From Earliella scabrosa (taxonomy: Eukaryota; Basidiomycota; Agaricomycetes; Polyporales; Polyporaceae), in assembly GCA_022605405.1 (NCBI GenBank), contig JABYQQ010000006.1:1240001-1304000 (forward strand): a stretch of 64,000 nucleotides of DNA, in the 5' to 3' direction. The first letter of the stretch is position 1. Every line of letters begins with the position of its first letter. This document shows, piece by piece, positions 11,671 to 23,448 of the stretch. A model generated the notes under the pieces. The model made no database searches. It saw nothing but the letters and a program-made list of their open reading frames with translations, and was not told the origin of the DNA. The translations under genes were made by a program, and so were the position numbers.

Positions 11671-12319
11671 TGAGCTGCGACGCGAAACCCGCGGTAGCTG
11701 GATAAAGCGGAGCAATCTATGGATAGATAGATGAGTGAGTATGTTCATTCCTCGCGGGGCGCAATGAGGACGTACTTCGTGTAGCGTGTGGGCCACGGAC
11801 TCGGGGATCACGAGCGTGGCGATGAGGAGAGTTTGGTTACCTCTCCCTCGTCCTCGATGCAAGTATCCGCATTCGACGGTCAGGTGCCTCAGACCAGGGA
11901 GTCCGTCCATATCGTCCGTGAGCAGGGAGTTGGAGTAGCCTATGAGCGAGCGGCTCAGGGTCCACGAGGAGAAGAGGCGCGCCGTCGAAAGCGACTTTGG
12001 CCCCACATGTGCGGGATGGAGCAGACGATCTTGAAGAGCCGTGTTGACGACTTCTCCAGGTAGGGAAGATTCCACGAGGCATTGCAAGACGGCTGGCTGG
12101 ACTCGCACGCCATCTAGACCTCCCGCAAGGTCACCCAGAGGCAGCATGCGAGAAGGGGAAGATGGGCGGCAAGGGGGCTCAGTGTCGGCATAATGTAGTA
12201 GTCGGTGTGGCCAAGGTGAGTGTGCGGAATGTGTGGTGTATAAAGCTGACAGGAGTGTTAGGTGCGCGAGCTCCGATAACCGTGTCACTTGCGGACAGCG
12301 AGGCGTCATCGTCGGTCGC
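11671..12319. other. Unassigned stretch with a long open minus-strand frame
   Basis: The minus strand is open through this stretch as part of a 347-codon frame (12309-11266), long for chance even in GC-rich DNA. The translation is Leu/Arg/Ser-rich with LRHLTV-like pieces, which weakly recalls the leucine-rich part of F-box proteins, but no F-box or other domain is visible. It may be decayed coding sequence. Confidence 0.25.
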
Positions 12320-13911
12320 TCACGGCTGGATGAGAGAGACGGGAAGGGACGTCACAACCCCTGCCCTGTTCGTATTGTTTAGATGCATGTAGATTTTGGT
12401 CACCGAATGAAGGAGACTCACAGTATGAGGATACGAAGCGGAGTACACCCGCATGAGAACGTGGTCGACGAGGTATCTTGCACATGGGGCCGTGAAGTCC
12501 TTCGTCGTCGTCGGCTGACTTCGGCGAGATGATGAAGGAGACTTGGCGTTCACTAGGCGACCATGCGAAGCAGGAATGAGCGGGGACCAGGGAACTTGAA
12601 GCGATACATCAAAAGCGACATACCTCCTGGTACCATCCGGATTCCGAACTCCCCGTCCCGTCCGCATACCCTATTCACGACCTTCACGGTCACGGTCGCG
12701 CTCTAAAGCAAAGGACTTATCAGTGCCTGCTATGAACGTAGCAATCACGCGGCGCACGTACTAACCTGAACAGCCTAGCTTTGCGGTCGTCTTACAAGTC
12801 GCAGGGCGCCGTTCTTCTTCCACTTCTTCGTCTCCGACGATGCAGAGAGCGGGACAACTCATCGTCCCCCGCTAGCTTCCGGTTACCCACTAGGCCGCGG
12901 CAATATGAAGAGGCCTCGGCGTTCACGGCTTCTGTGGTGGATCCGTCTGGGGGAAGGGTGGTCGGCGCATTGCCAGCAGCTTGAAGATGAGAAGAGCGTG
13001 CTGATGGACAGGAGGAGGAGGACCCGTCTCCGAGTCGAGCACCACTGCACTCCGCCACCACTCGTCAGAGCCGGTCGTCGAGTGAATGCTGTACAGCTCT
13101 TCGTCGGAATACCTGGAGCGTCCGAGAATGGTGCAACTTGTGTGCGGGCCCAAACCTGCCGGTCCGACATACGTGACTGCAGATCCGCCATACGGGCCGA
13201 GCTCCCTGCCGCAAGTGGCGTACCATTTGAGGCCGAGCTCCACGAGGGACGGCGTGTGGCTTGTGGACGCCTGTTGTCGGTGAACTCCAGCATTGAAGGG
13301 CGGGTGCGAGGACGCGGGATGTGTGTACACCGTGCAGCATGATGCCTGCGCGGTCGTTGTCTCCATCGCGACGTGTTATTGTCATCTCGCGCTCACTGCC
13401 TGATAGGATGAGCTACGCGACGCTAGTCGAGAAACTAAGTATTCCACTCACGGTGCCGCTGGTCCTCCCTGATGGCGGCGTTCACGTGTTGCAACGACGG
13501 AGCCGCTGAGAGTTACCGGGTGAGGTAGATCACTACGCACCAATCTGCATTTAGCAGACACGCGGAACCAGATGCGAGTCGTCAGAGACATTTTGAGCTG
13601 CAAGACATGACGGAGGACGCTCACCCGGGTGAACCCATATAGGCTCCAGATTGGCATCCCCTGTGTCATGAAACATCCTGTGTCAGATTCGTGTGGCGCT
13701 CGCAAGGATTGGGGCTCTGAGAGCCATGCCGTGTTGAGCCGCTGAATGTCGGGTGGCATATGTATGGGAGAGGTACTGGGGTTGTAGTGTCGTCGAAGGG
13801 CCGCCGCGCGCAGCTTATATACATACCTCCGGGTCTGCAGTGGCAACACTCATCACGTACCAGGGGCTTTCGCTCCCAGCCATTCTGGTCCATTCCATGT
13901 CTGACAATCAT
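12320..13911 (-). CDS. Unrecognised multi-exon gene, 3' part unresolved
   Basis: The 5' part is well supported by splice sites. ATG at 13911 opens MIVRHGMDQNGWERKPL, ending exactly at a GTACGT donor (13860). The next exon (from 13834) gives RRYVYKLRAAALRRHYNP then IHMPPDIQRLNTAWLSEP and ends at GTGAGC. The third gives LKMSLTTRIWFRVSAKCRL, and a fourth gives APSLQHVNAAIREDQRHR. Further down, coding-like pieces (for example GRSRYSDEELYSIHSTTG near 13.1 kb and RRYVAFDVSLQVPWSPL near 12.6 kb) lie in changing frames. I could not join them, so the gene may be intron-rich, frameshifted, or two genes. No domain recognised. The composition looks like a soluble protein without signal peptide. Confidence 0.4.
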
Positions 13912-14615
13912 ATTGTTGCATCACTGAAGACATTCGTCTTTTGAGACTCAGGTTGAATCTCACATTGTCGTGTTAGTCGCCAGTAGTCGCATGGACATAT
14001 TTCCGCTCCGACCAGACACAAAGCTCAATCGTTACGCCACAACCAGAGATGCATACGCCTTCCATAATCGGGGTAGTGCATTGAACTCGCACCAGTACCG
14101 TTCTGTGTCAAGTTCCAGTCAGAGACGAACGACATACCTCAAGCAGCCCTCCGAAGAATTTGTTGACGGTACTCAAAATTGACGAGAGACCGAGTAGATG
14201 CTCCAAGCGTTTAAACGTTGAAACAACATCGATAGTGACTTTGATATGGGCGGAGCCATTGCAAGCCTGAAAGAACTGAAAGGACTTGGGAGGCACTCGC
14301 TGGCACTGGGCAGACTTTTTCGGCGCGGCAGTCGTGACGTCATATCTTTGTTCTTGCTTGGTGTTTGGCGTCTAACCCCTCTGCCGGCTTTCGACTCCCC
14401 ACGACTGCTGCGTTCAACATCCCGCACGTCGACATGGAATGCGCTCTTGCATCTCTGGGAATGGCTAGCGCTGTGAGAGCGACTCTTGCATACATCATGA
14501 AGACCAAGTCAACATCATACAACGTCCAAATCGACATGGTAGCACCAAGCATCATCGTCAGCACCTCAGGAGATCGCGTTCAGATTCATCCATATATGTA
14601 CCCAAGCCCGCTATG
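13912..14615. other. Stretch without a firm gene; possible plus-strand fragment
   Basis: Two plus-strand frames overlap here. One at 14246-14476 begins with a helical, coding-looking stretch (GGAIASLKELKGLGRHSLAL then GRLFRRGSRDVI). The other, 14365-14673, also looks protein-like (ECALASLGMASAVRATLAYI). They could be two exons of a small gene or a frameshifted remnant. No domain is recognised and no clean splice join was found. Confidence 0.25.
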
Positions 14616-15339
14616 CTACTTCTTGTCTGATCCATGTCTCTTCTGGTCGAACCCAGGTCCTCCCTGTTTCTGAAGATGACAAGGGAGTCAGTACGGGCAC
14701 TAATAGTTGGACTGTCATGGAGTCGCGGTGAGTGCTCTTACCTTCGACGCAATTTCGCCCGTTCCCGCCTCCTTCTCGCGTTGTGCAGTGGGTTCTGCGT
14801 CCTGCTTGCCCTCGTCGGTCGACTTTCCCTGCATCAATTGCTGTCAGTTGGAAGAGACGAGGAGAGCGCCCTGGAGGGAACAGGCTGACCTGTGTCGACG
14901 AGAGGTACGCGGAGCCCTTGCTCTCTCTCTGATCTGTGTTGCCGGTCGTGGGCACGCTCTTCGGGCCCGAAGGCACGTCTTCTTTCGAGACGGAGCGTTT
15001 CGTGGGCTCCTGTTGTGGAGGGTTCGAGGGCTCGACTGGCTGCTGCGCCAGGCGGTACTCCCCTGTGCGGCGTCAGCATCCTGCCGGACCTTCGAACTGC
15101 AACATACGCACAGGTCGGGACAGCACCAGGATGAGAACTTGTCTCTTTCTTCGTCTGGTAACTCTTCTGCGCATACCAGAACAGTCCGAATCCTGCCGCG
15201 ACTGCCGCGACGCCGCCTGCGATCAGCTGCCGTCGCACGATGGCACGTCAATGGACACGAGCAGCTTCTGGGGCGGGGTTGCACGTACTTTATTGCCACC
15301 CCGGGCGGCCTTGTGCATTCCCTTCGCTGCATCTGCCAT
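14616..15339 (-). CDS. Small single-helix membrane protein, hydrophilic tail
   Basis: Multi-exon gene. Exon 1 (15339-15289) encodes MADAAKGMHKAARGGNK and ends at GTACGT. Exon 2 (from 15226) encodes one hydrophobic helix, LIAGGVAAVAAGFGLFWYAQ, then KSYQTKKE. Later exons give a charged, Gln/Glu/Ser/Pro-rich region (QDADAAQGEYRLAQQPVEPS; KSTDEGKQDAEPTAQREKEA, from about 14848) and a short last exon ending HGSDKK at 14616. The donor of exon 2 is unresolved because the phases of the obvious choices do not match. The short basic N-terminus plus one Gly/Ala-rich helix would suit an organelle-membrane protein, and the tail recalls LEA-like stress proteins; both are weak inferences. No named family recognised. 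Confidence 0.5.
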
Positions 15340-16149
15340 GTTAGTGATCGTTTTGGACGTTAGATTGTATGTTGTGTTCGGGATGGGGACTAGTTAGAGT
15401 GTGAGTCTCGTTGGAGTGAGGCACGAGAGTGATGTTGTCATAGATTGACCCTTGGCCATGGGGCCCCTGGGGACGAAAGGCGGGGCGGGGCGTAGCACAC
15501 GGTCGGCGCATTACACCTGACGCAGACGTCACCTCTGAGTCTGTTCTGAGTTCACCTCCAACACGGTGGAGTATCAGCGCGTCGCGCCCACGTGATCCCC
15601 TCTCGGGACATAGTGCGCACTTCGGACTCTTTAGCTCTCGCCGACTGAGCATTGACTACTAGCTCAGTAAGGTCCCTAGTGACCGCGGCATCGCGCATCT
15701 CATTGGTCGAGCACCTTGCTCCGATGCTCTCGCAACATCACCGCCCAGCCCGGTCTGCAGTAGTCGCCTGCCCCAATGGAGCGCCGCCGGATGGAGGCTG
15801 GGCAGTCTATGAGGATGCACCATGGTCAACTTGAAGCTCTGTCAAGACCGCGTTATCGACGTCCTCAACAATAGGCCGTGTTGGGTTTACCGCTGGATGT
15901 CGACGTCACTGAGCAGCACGCAGCGATTTATCACGGAAAAAGCAGGAGCAGGAGCAGGAGCCCTAAGAATAATTCTGGAGTGGTGTGAATCGGTCCTAAG
16001 CTTGGGAGGGGAAGTGCTAGATGCTGATCCATGTTCTCGTTTCACGGAAGACCATTGTACCTAAATGTCTGACGACGTCAGCCTATGTATTATCATACGC
16101 TGGTCTGATTCCGGTAGTGTCATGCCGAGGAGTTGCCTTTGTACCAGCT
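15340..16149. other. Intergenic stretch
   Basis: No gene seen. A short hexamer repeat (GGAGCA repeated, about 15940-15963) is present. The 15340-15500 part should hold the promoter of the minus-strand gene starting at 15339. Confidence 0.4.
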
Positions 16150-17650
16150 AAAAGGTTGCATGTTGCGCTATATGCAGGTTGTGGGTATGAGAGTCGACGA
16201 GGCGTACTGTGTTACCAACCGACACACCTCATGAGTCGTCATTTCCATCTGTTGGATCCGGGGGAGCTGTCAAGTTGCATGTCGGTCTCTGTCCTCAATG
16301 CTGTTCACGTAGTCATAACCATGAAGATATCTATCTCGGCGAGTTTACCCTCCGGACTTATAAAGCGATACCAGCGCTGACATGTTTTGAAATTCGTTCC
16401 CAGTCTACCCTCGCAAGCTCCTCCTGATATCTGTAATGATCCTATACGTGAGACATACCTATCTGTTGTTTCATACATACGAGACTGAACGTTTGGGCTC
16501 AGCTTATTGCTGCTGTAACTACATTGCGTTCCAGCTGAGCATGTGTCTTCAGTACTAATATTTCCCGTGTCGATATCTTGATCAATCATACTGACGTTAC
16601 CAACGTAGCTGTCAGTACGACCGGGGCAGTGGAGGAACCAAAGTTGTACAGGAGAGCTGTGGGTATACATTGCCTATTGATCCATTCAACGCGTTAACCC
16701 ATCTCAGACAGGGACGTTTACACAAAATATCTGCATGGCTGCGAGCCTGATACCAACAGAACGTGAGATTGAGTTTAGTTATTATCCGACAGTATCCCTG
16801 ACCGCCTCTACTAGACTGCGTGAAGATGTTCAGGCGGCCGTGTGCAACGAAGGTGTACACCTGTGACCTGGATGACTACCTCTACGACGGTGGTTGGAAC
16901 GACGACTCCTGGTGAGTGCACTGCCCCGGGCCGACGACCACTAGCATTCGCAGACTGACGTCCATACATCGCTCTGGGTTCTAGTACGCTTATTCTCCTG
17001 TTGTGCGCCTGGATTTGTTGCGGCTGACGCGCAGAGATAGCGCATGGGTCAAGAATCTCATGCGTCTCACCTTTGCAGCGAATGGGAATCAAGGAACCTA
17101 CTCGCGCTGTCCCAATGATGATAGCATTTCATCGTCAATCTTTGTCTCAGTCGCCAGCCCTTCAAGCCCTGCGACAGAGTCCTCAAGCACCTCCAGCTCT
17201 CAACCTCCTTCCGGAAGCGTCCCCAAAGGAGCTCTCGTTGGAGGCGCAGTTGGTGCGGCAGTTGCCCTTCTCTCAGTTGGAATCATCGGTTTCTGCATAG
17301 GCAAGCGGTATCACGCCAGAAGGATCGTAGGCAGTTCCCGTCTGCAGCTGGAAGGGGGACCTCGCAGCTATCCAACTCCCTCCATCATGACATTTTCACC
17401 CATACATCCGACCGCATCGACAATTCCCTGCACGAGAATCTCAGTGAGTGGTCTACTATGTATGCCATGGCTTGTTCACTTCTCACTCGAGGCCTACCGC
17501 CCACGGTGAATCCGTTAATCGACTCATAGACCTATTCCTCAGCAGTGTCTGCCATGCCCCGTCAAGCCGCGGTCGACGACGGACACCCTAAGTTCACCAG
17601 AGACTCTTTCCCTCCTCTCGTGGCGGAGTCCGGGAAGCATGAGGTGACGT
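16150..17650 (+). pseudogene. Decayed plus-strand copy of the cysteine-rich WYT/ETPC family (copy 4)
   Basis: Exons of the family can be followed in order but several are damaged. Weak traces of exon 1 and exon 2 lie near 16200-16380 (RTYKAIPALTC). Exon 3 (VPSLPSQAPPDICNDP, about 16395-16450) lacks an AG acceptor and has an in-frame stop upstream. Exon 4 (16502 on) reads AYCCCNYIAFQLSM. Exon 6 reads RDVYTKYLHGCEPDTN. Exon 7 (about 16825) reads LREDVQAAVCNEGV, then shifts frame before DDYLYDGGWNDDSW because of what looks like a 7-bp tandem duplication (ACCTGTG/ACCTGG, near 16857-16870). Exon 8 (about 17040 on) is intact: WVKNLMRLTFAANG, a Ser-rich stalk, a helix (GALVGGAVGAAVALLSVGII) and a basic juxtamembrane GKRYHARR. 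The tail ends near 17650. The opposite strand from the other copies suggests dispersal rather than simple tandem duplication. Confidence 0.65.
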
Positions 17651-17797
17651 CGCGACCGCCCCGGCGCCTCCCGAGTGTTCCCGCAACGGTCTCAATGAAT
17701 GATAGTGTGTAACCTATGTATGTACCTACAGCCTGTGTAGACAAGTCCGAATCAGAGACACCACCAGCCTGTGAGCGCATACGCACAGTTCGCGGAC

Positions 17798-19194
17798 CTA
17801 GCAGAACTTGTACTCCGAGTGCTCGTACTCCACCGCCAATAGACCCTTGTTCCACGTCCTAGGCAGCCCATGTTTCAGCGCCTTATTCACAACGTCTTCT
17901 TCCGGGAACACGTTCCCACCCTCGTCCCAGAACACGAAGGCGACGCGCTCGAGTTTGGGAAGCCCTTCCAGCTCCTCGTCCAGCTCCTCAAACGCCTCCG
18001 AGAGAACCCCGTACAAGATCTTGGCGTTGTCGTCCTCTAGACACACATTGAACGTGATCGAGCGCAGGGAAGGGAGCGGCCTTGTACCGTAGCCAGGCCG
18101 ACCGAGCAGAATCTCGAGAACGGTGTCGAAATAGTCGCAGAAGAAATCAATGTGTTCGTCCCTGACCTGAGGGTAGTTGTGCGGGTTGCGGATGCACAAG
18201 ACAAGCGACTGGAGTGCGGTGAAGGACGGCAGGTCGAGATCCGTCCAGCGCCACCCGGGGCCTGGGAAAGGGTGAGGACAAAAATAAGTCAGTACCACTG
18301 CCGACGAGTGTTGTGCCGGAGAATCAGCATTGACTGACCTGTGCAGGGGTAACTAACCCGGAGGCATGGATCGAGGTGTAACTCGACGATGTGAGTGCGG
18401 GCGTCGAGGAGGCAAGGGAGAACGTTTTCGACGTCGTTGACCATCCACGAGTTCGGACGGAGGTACAGAGTTTGAAGGGGCCCGTCCGTGGATCCTGACA
18501 GACGGAGGAGCGCGACAAGCGCTGCCGCGAGACTTTCGTCCACCGAGTCCAGCGCCACACTGCGAACCGTTGGGGCGTGCGCGGAGATTTGGATCTGGAG
18601 GATAGCCCCTGGAGAGTTCAGAATCGGCGTGGGCGTGGGGCCCCAGCCATGGACAGAGAGCAGCTTGATATCGGCGAAAAGGCAGATGATGTCGAGGATG
18701 TCGCGGATGTCGCCCGTGCTCGATGGGCAGGAGTCGATGGTGAGTCTCTCGATGTGACGAGGACTGGAAGTGACGGTGCACTGTTTATACTCCCACGGTT
18801 GGACGATCGGAGTATGCGATGTTTCGTCGTGTTCGATGGACAGCCAGCTGAGCTTGAGTTCGCGGAGGTTCGGCGCAGCGGATATCAAGGAGTGGATCTG
18901 GGCCAAAGTGACAATCGGTGGCAGCTGCCCATTCGGTCTGGGAACGCTCCGTCTGTACCCATCGATCGTAACGCGCTGAACATGGGCAGAGACACTTGCG
19001 CGAACAGCGTGTTCGATATCGCTCAGCGGCAGGGATATGCCAGAGGCTAGGAGGTAGCGTTGGCTGTACGACCGCCATGCTCGGCATACGAGTGCGCACG
19101 AGGCAAGAGTCATACGGACGTCGTCGGGCACCAGACGGCGAACTTCGTCCAATATCGCGTACACGATTTCAATGGGCAGCTGGCTGACCATCAT
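17798..19194 (-). CDS. F-box protein (F-box copy 2)
   Basis: Two-exon gene: exon 1 19194-18339, intron 18338-18262 (GTCAGT...CCCAG, 77 nt), exon 2 18261-17798, about 439 residues. The N-terminus has an F-box: LPIEIVYAILDEV, then LASCALVCRAWRSYSQRYL. The rest is Leu-rich with repeat-like NLRELKLSWLSIEH and IERLTIDSCPSS, which would bind substrate in an SCF ubiquitin ligase. The C-terminal part (FEELDEELEGLPKLERVAF) is acidic. The start at 19194 (MMVSQLP) puts the F-box at residue 5, as in its relatives. Intron position and phase (phase 1, about two thirds along) match F-box copy 4 and the inferred intron of copy 1, so these are true paralogues. Confidence 0.85.
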
Positions 19195-20147
19195 GCGCTG
19201 GCGGGTTCATGTTGATCAGCCCAGAGTTTGAGTCGTCGCAGTACTCAACGGTGTAACGCTTACCCTACTAAAAGAGTTCCTAGTGTGACCCGAAAGTGGC
19301 GGTAAGAAATGAAATGGATGGAGGAGAGTCCAACAACAGTCAATCGGTGGAGAGAAAAACTGGGCGTCCATTTGGCGTGGACGTTATCATCCAGCACGTG
19401 ACTGTGACGAGACGCGTCAGACACGTCACTCGGTGGGCCTCAAGCCTTCATTTCGTCTCTTCCCTTCTCTTCCTCACTCTGTTCCATCATATCACAAACA
19501 TGGATCACTCGGTCTGCGCGATACCGTACCTTATACTGCGCGCTGCAACCTTTCTCATCAGTAAACTAGATAGTAGTGCGGACTAGTATGGCTCCGCTCC
19601 CGGTGCCTGGTGAACGGTCAGACGCTCCCATTGCAGACGCGTTGGGCTCACTCGTAGAGCTAACAGCCGCTATATCTGGACTATCATATATAGAACGACC
19701 ACGACCGTGGTGAGTATCTCATTCTACTCCTATCAATACTCACTGGCACCGCAGTTGATATTACGCGAAGCGCGATCCGACAGTGACCTGATACCTCCAC
19801 TCACAGTTTTGGGTGTCCAACATATGTGAATATTCTTCCGTCGATGGATGGTCGTCGCTCCTTCTGCAGGCGAGATGGCCAACGTTCGGGGAAAGGAGGA
19901 TGCCATAGCCTAGGCGCCGCACGCAGGAGGACGACCCGGAAGCGAAGAGCGGCGTGAGGCGTCCAAACCTTACTGGCGCGACGTCGCGAGTGCGTCGATC
20001 CCGAGCGGAACGCGTGACCGCAATCCGCGACGCGTCTGGCCGGTATATAACACCCTCCAACCTCGCCCGTCCTTCCTCAGTTCACTCCGTCCTCCCGCAT
20101 CACTCGCGCTCACTCCTCACTCAACTTCACCCACCACATCTGTCACG
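19195..20147. other. Divergent intergenic region between F-box copy 2 and the membrane protein gene
   Basis: No gene seen. It serves as upstream region for both the minus-strand F-box gene (start 19194) and the plus-strand gene starting at 20148. The right part (about 20040-20147) is a typical fungal core promoter with a TATA box and a CT-rich leader. Confidence 0.5.
20044..20050 (+). promoter_or_regulatory. TATA box of the membrane protein gene at 20148
   Basis: TATATAA lies about 100 nt before the ATG at 20148 and is followed by a pyrimidine-rich, ATG-free leader, the usual arrangement in basidiomycete promoters. Seen in the sequence; function inferred. Confidence 0.6.
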
Positions 20148-21193
20148 ATGTCCAGCACTCCGAGCTGGATGATACGCTTTGCGTTCATCCTCTACACCCT
20201 CCTCGTCCCCGTCACCTTCAACGTCAGCATGCCGGCATGCATCCCTGAACCATCGGTCATCTTCTACGTTTTGGCGTTCATCACCACCGGCTTCACTGTT
20301 ACCATCGTGTCCTCTGCCTGCGTCTCCATCGTCGGCTGGCTAGTCACAGTCTACCCACACCTGCACCATGGAGCGTCGGCGGCGACCTGTACGATAGGGA
20401 GGATCATATCTGTGAGTAGCTACTATATTGTGAACTGACGGTCGGCTGACCTGTCTGGACGATCCAGTCGGTCCTCGCTACTCTACAATTCACTCTCCAA
20501 GTACATCACTACGCATACAGCCTACTATCTCAACACATCCGCCGTGCCAGGCATGCCTTCGGAGTGTTCGTCGTCACCTTCGCGAAGACATTCGCCCGCC
20601 GTTTGCTTCTCGCCTTCCTCCGTCCTATCGGGCTCGCGATCCAAACAACCTTGGTACTGGCGACGACGCTGTTCATCGACGCACTTACCGCGGTCGTCTT
20701 CGGAGCCGGGTACGCCGTTGTATGCGGCATTCAACTGGTGTGGGGTCGCCGTGGAACTCCCCTTCGCCTCTTCTGGACTGGGTTGGTTGGTTTAGGGAAG
20801 ATGGTCTGCGACGTGTACGAGGTACGTACGCAGTTTTGCTCTTTGGCGAGTTGTGTATTGACCTCTGATTTGCCACAGATTGCGAAAGCCGAAGCCTGCG
20901 CCGCATACAACCAAGACTTCGACGAAGAGCTGGCCTCTTCCAACATCGCCGCCGCCGCCGCTACTACATTCACAGACTACGACTCGGACACCACTATCCC
21001 CATCACTATCTCCGACTCCTCGTCATTTGAGGAGTCTGACGACTACACCTGGGACTCGGACGACTCCGATCTTTCGGACATCGACACTCCCATCGACTGC
21101 TCGGGTCCAGACTTGGTGCGCTCGACCGGCCTGCACAAGCTCACACTCATGCCCGCCTACACCGTGCAAGACACGTTCGGTGCGCTCCTCTGA
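20148..21193 (+). CDS. Multi-pass membrane protein with acidic Ser/Asp tail, unknown family
   Basis: Three exons joined in phase 0 (20148-20411, 20468-20821, 20879-21193; donors GTGAGT and GTACGT), giving 310 residues. The first 90 residues hold two hydrophobic segments (WMIRFAFILYTLLVPVTFNV; FYVLAFITTGFTVTIVSSAC). Exon 2 has further hydrophobic stretches (FGVFVVTFAKTF; IQTTLVLATTLFIDALTAVV) with basic residues between them. Exon 3 is soluble: an Ala run, then Thr/Ser/Asp-rich sequence with DSSSFEESDDY and DSDDSDLSDID, which look like casein kinase 2 sites. No known domain recognised; intron phases and the clean promoter support a real gene. A role in an internal or plasma membrane with a regulated cytosolic tail is a guess. 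Confidence 0.75.
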
Positions 21194-21548
21194 CGCAGTA
21201 CGCGGGCTCTATCCCGCTGTGGGGGACGCCGGCGTGTGTGAATACACAGTGGTGTGCGCTGAGGTGAAGACGCAGGACCGCGTCGACTTAGTCCGCACCA
21301 TACACATCAGGTGAGAACACCCTGTTTTTCTGTATGCGATGCTCTGTCATGCTGACCACCAGCCTGTGCCGTCGATAGGACCCTGCTGCTCAGCAGGAGT
21401 TGCGGGTCCACACGAGAGATATCCAATGTACGCCCGCGTCTCCTGCATACTCAGCGGCGCTGCGAATAGGGACTTGTACAACGTTGCGCCCTGCTTCATG
21501 GAAGCTCGAGCCTATCGCCCCAGCTCCCAGTCACATACCGCACTCCCC

Positions 21549-21941
21549 ATGCTATTCAAGACACCCTATCTCAGCTTAGGCTTACCTTCCTACTGTCTAT
21601 CCTTACTCCGCATACTACCACCACTCTACCTTCACATACTACATTCCACTCTAGCCGTATATTCGTATCTCTCCGCCAGCGCACTTCGGTCTACTAGTAC
21701 TGTATTACTTCAAGTTCTCCCATCATCATCTCTCACATCCATCTGGTCTTCAATCGTATCTCAGCCTGTATCTCTAGCACTGTATATGTCTCTGGATCTC
21801 TTATCCGAATATATTCTGTGTCACCCTTACCAATCCGCGAAGTACTCCTCCTCACATTGTCATCTCATCAGAACGCGGACAAGTGGGAGGCAGCCACTCC
21901 CGGGCCGGGCCTTGCCGACGTGGGCGTCTGCGAATGGCTGA
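21549..21941 (+). other. Weak candidate coding frame, hydrophobic
   Basis: An open frame from ATG 21549 encodes a Leu/Ser/Tyr-rich hydrophobic sequence (YLSLGLPSYCLSLLRILPPL; SIVSQPVSLALYMSLDLLSE) and lies just after the multi-pass membrane protein. It could be a decayed second copy of that type of gene, but the strand is strongly pyrimidine-rich, which by itself yields Leu/Ser/Pro/Tyr codons. No splice or homology support. Confidence 0.2.
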
Positions 21942-22524
21942 GGACGACGAGAACTGGTGGCAGTGGTACCGCATCCGAGTCTTTCGTTGCTCTCTTCCAC
22001 CGCTCCAATCGCCAGCATCGAACTGCATGCGCTTGCCTTGACTCAACTACTGTACTCGCACCTCAAGATACCAACATCCATCCCGAGGATCACACGACGG
22101 GCTTGGGCTCTGAGCTCGCCCAGGGCCATAGGACTCGGAAATAGGCAAGGAATCGGTGTGGAATCTCTAATATCCTTTGTTTCCGAGGGCTCGTAAACGA
22201 GGAAAAGATAGATCCCGCATCGACTTCCTGCCTATTTACTCAGTAGGGGAAAGCCTTTGTCCGTCGTGTCAGAGTCCCTCAGGCTCGTTGCCCTGGCCTA
22301 CAGGCTCAGACCGACGGATACTGAACAGGACTATGTAGGGCTTCATGACCATCGGATCCCAAACATGCAGGAAGGTCACAGAACCCCTTTGGGCATGCCT
22401 GTCTGGTGCGTTCTTCCTAGTTCGTTCGATTGCCCTGAAGGGGAGAAGGGGGTATGTTCGTCACGATGGCTGTACGAAGCGCGAGGTCGAGCCGCTCAGG
22501 CACCACTTAAGGCTGCACAATTAT

Positions 22525-22615
22525 GATTAAAATAAGTTTCAGGCCCCTTATTTAATGATACATATGCATAAGGAGTGGCAGGGAAGGCTTATTTTACTTT
22601 AATATAGTTTAATCA
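22525..22615. repeat. AT-rich inverted-repeat patch
   Basis: ATTAAAATAAG is followed 10 nt later by CTTATTTAAT (hairpin), and a further CTTATTTTACTTTAATATAG-like copy lies about 60 nt on. The composition differs from the GC-rich surroundings. It may be the end of an old mobile element, but no target duplication was found. Confidence 0.35.
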
Positions 22616-23448
22616 TATCGTATTCTTAGTTACTCGGTTTTACTCGGCGGCAGGTCACATGTCTTTCAAGTCCGTTCCGTACAGGATTTGGAGGCTATGG
22701 AAGCTTGTGTGTGCTCTATCATACAGAGTTCCAGCCTGATTTGTGCCGAGAGATGCTCAGAGTGTTCATAACTTGTGAGGGTTTGCAGGATTGCAGCGAA
22801 GGCGCCCCGCCACGCTGCCTTAGCGCCCATAGTAACAAGCCCAGTCCATAGCGGCCAGACAGACAAATAACCTGCAAGCATCAGTTTCAGCATTTCATAC
22901 GATAGAATGAGTCTGAATGACCCGTATCTTGTGTACCCGATGCTGTTTGACCCTTTCAGGAGGGCCTTCAGATCACGTGTTTTGTACTCAGAATAAATCC
23001 GAGTAATAGCTTCTTGTTCTGACTACATACAATTAGATATGAGTACATTACGATGAGCCTTGACGGGCTTATTTACGCTGTACTTCAGGATTACTCCAGC
23101 GTATACTCCGATTTACGCTTATTCTTGTGCAGCCTTAGCACCACTCATGTGCTGAACCTAGGCATCAGCCTTTGTGCGCCCGACTTCACATGTCTATGGT
23201 TCCGTAGACCGCAGTCTCTTCGGGAAAGATAAGCAGTATGTGTACTGTAGTACGAGACTCTCAGCGCCCAATACTTAAGGCCATGTCCGTGGCAGCAGTT
23301 CTAGTCACAGGCACTTCCCTAGGCTGTGCATCTGTCAGTCTATTCCGCTTGGGAAGTCGGGTCATATTATAATAGTCGTACTTGACTGTCCGCAACAGTT
23401 CTCGCCATCTTTGGTGATCCTTCATCCCCACCGCGAGAGGCTCACACC

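Larger units (their letters stand above)
21194..23448. other. Long stretch with no firm gene
   Basis: Between the membrane protein gene and the DUF4419 gene. It contains a pyrimidine-rich block (about 21540-21850) listed separately as a weak candidate frame and an AT-rich inverted-repeat patch at 22525-22615. Short minus-strand frames such as 22893-22666 show no domain. The last 150 nt before 23449 should be the DUF4419 promoter. Confidence 0.4.
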
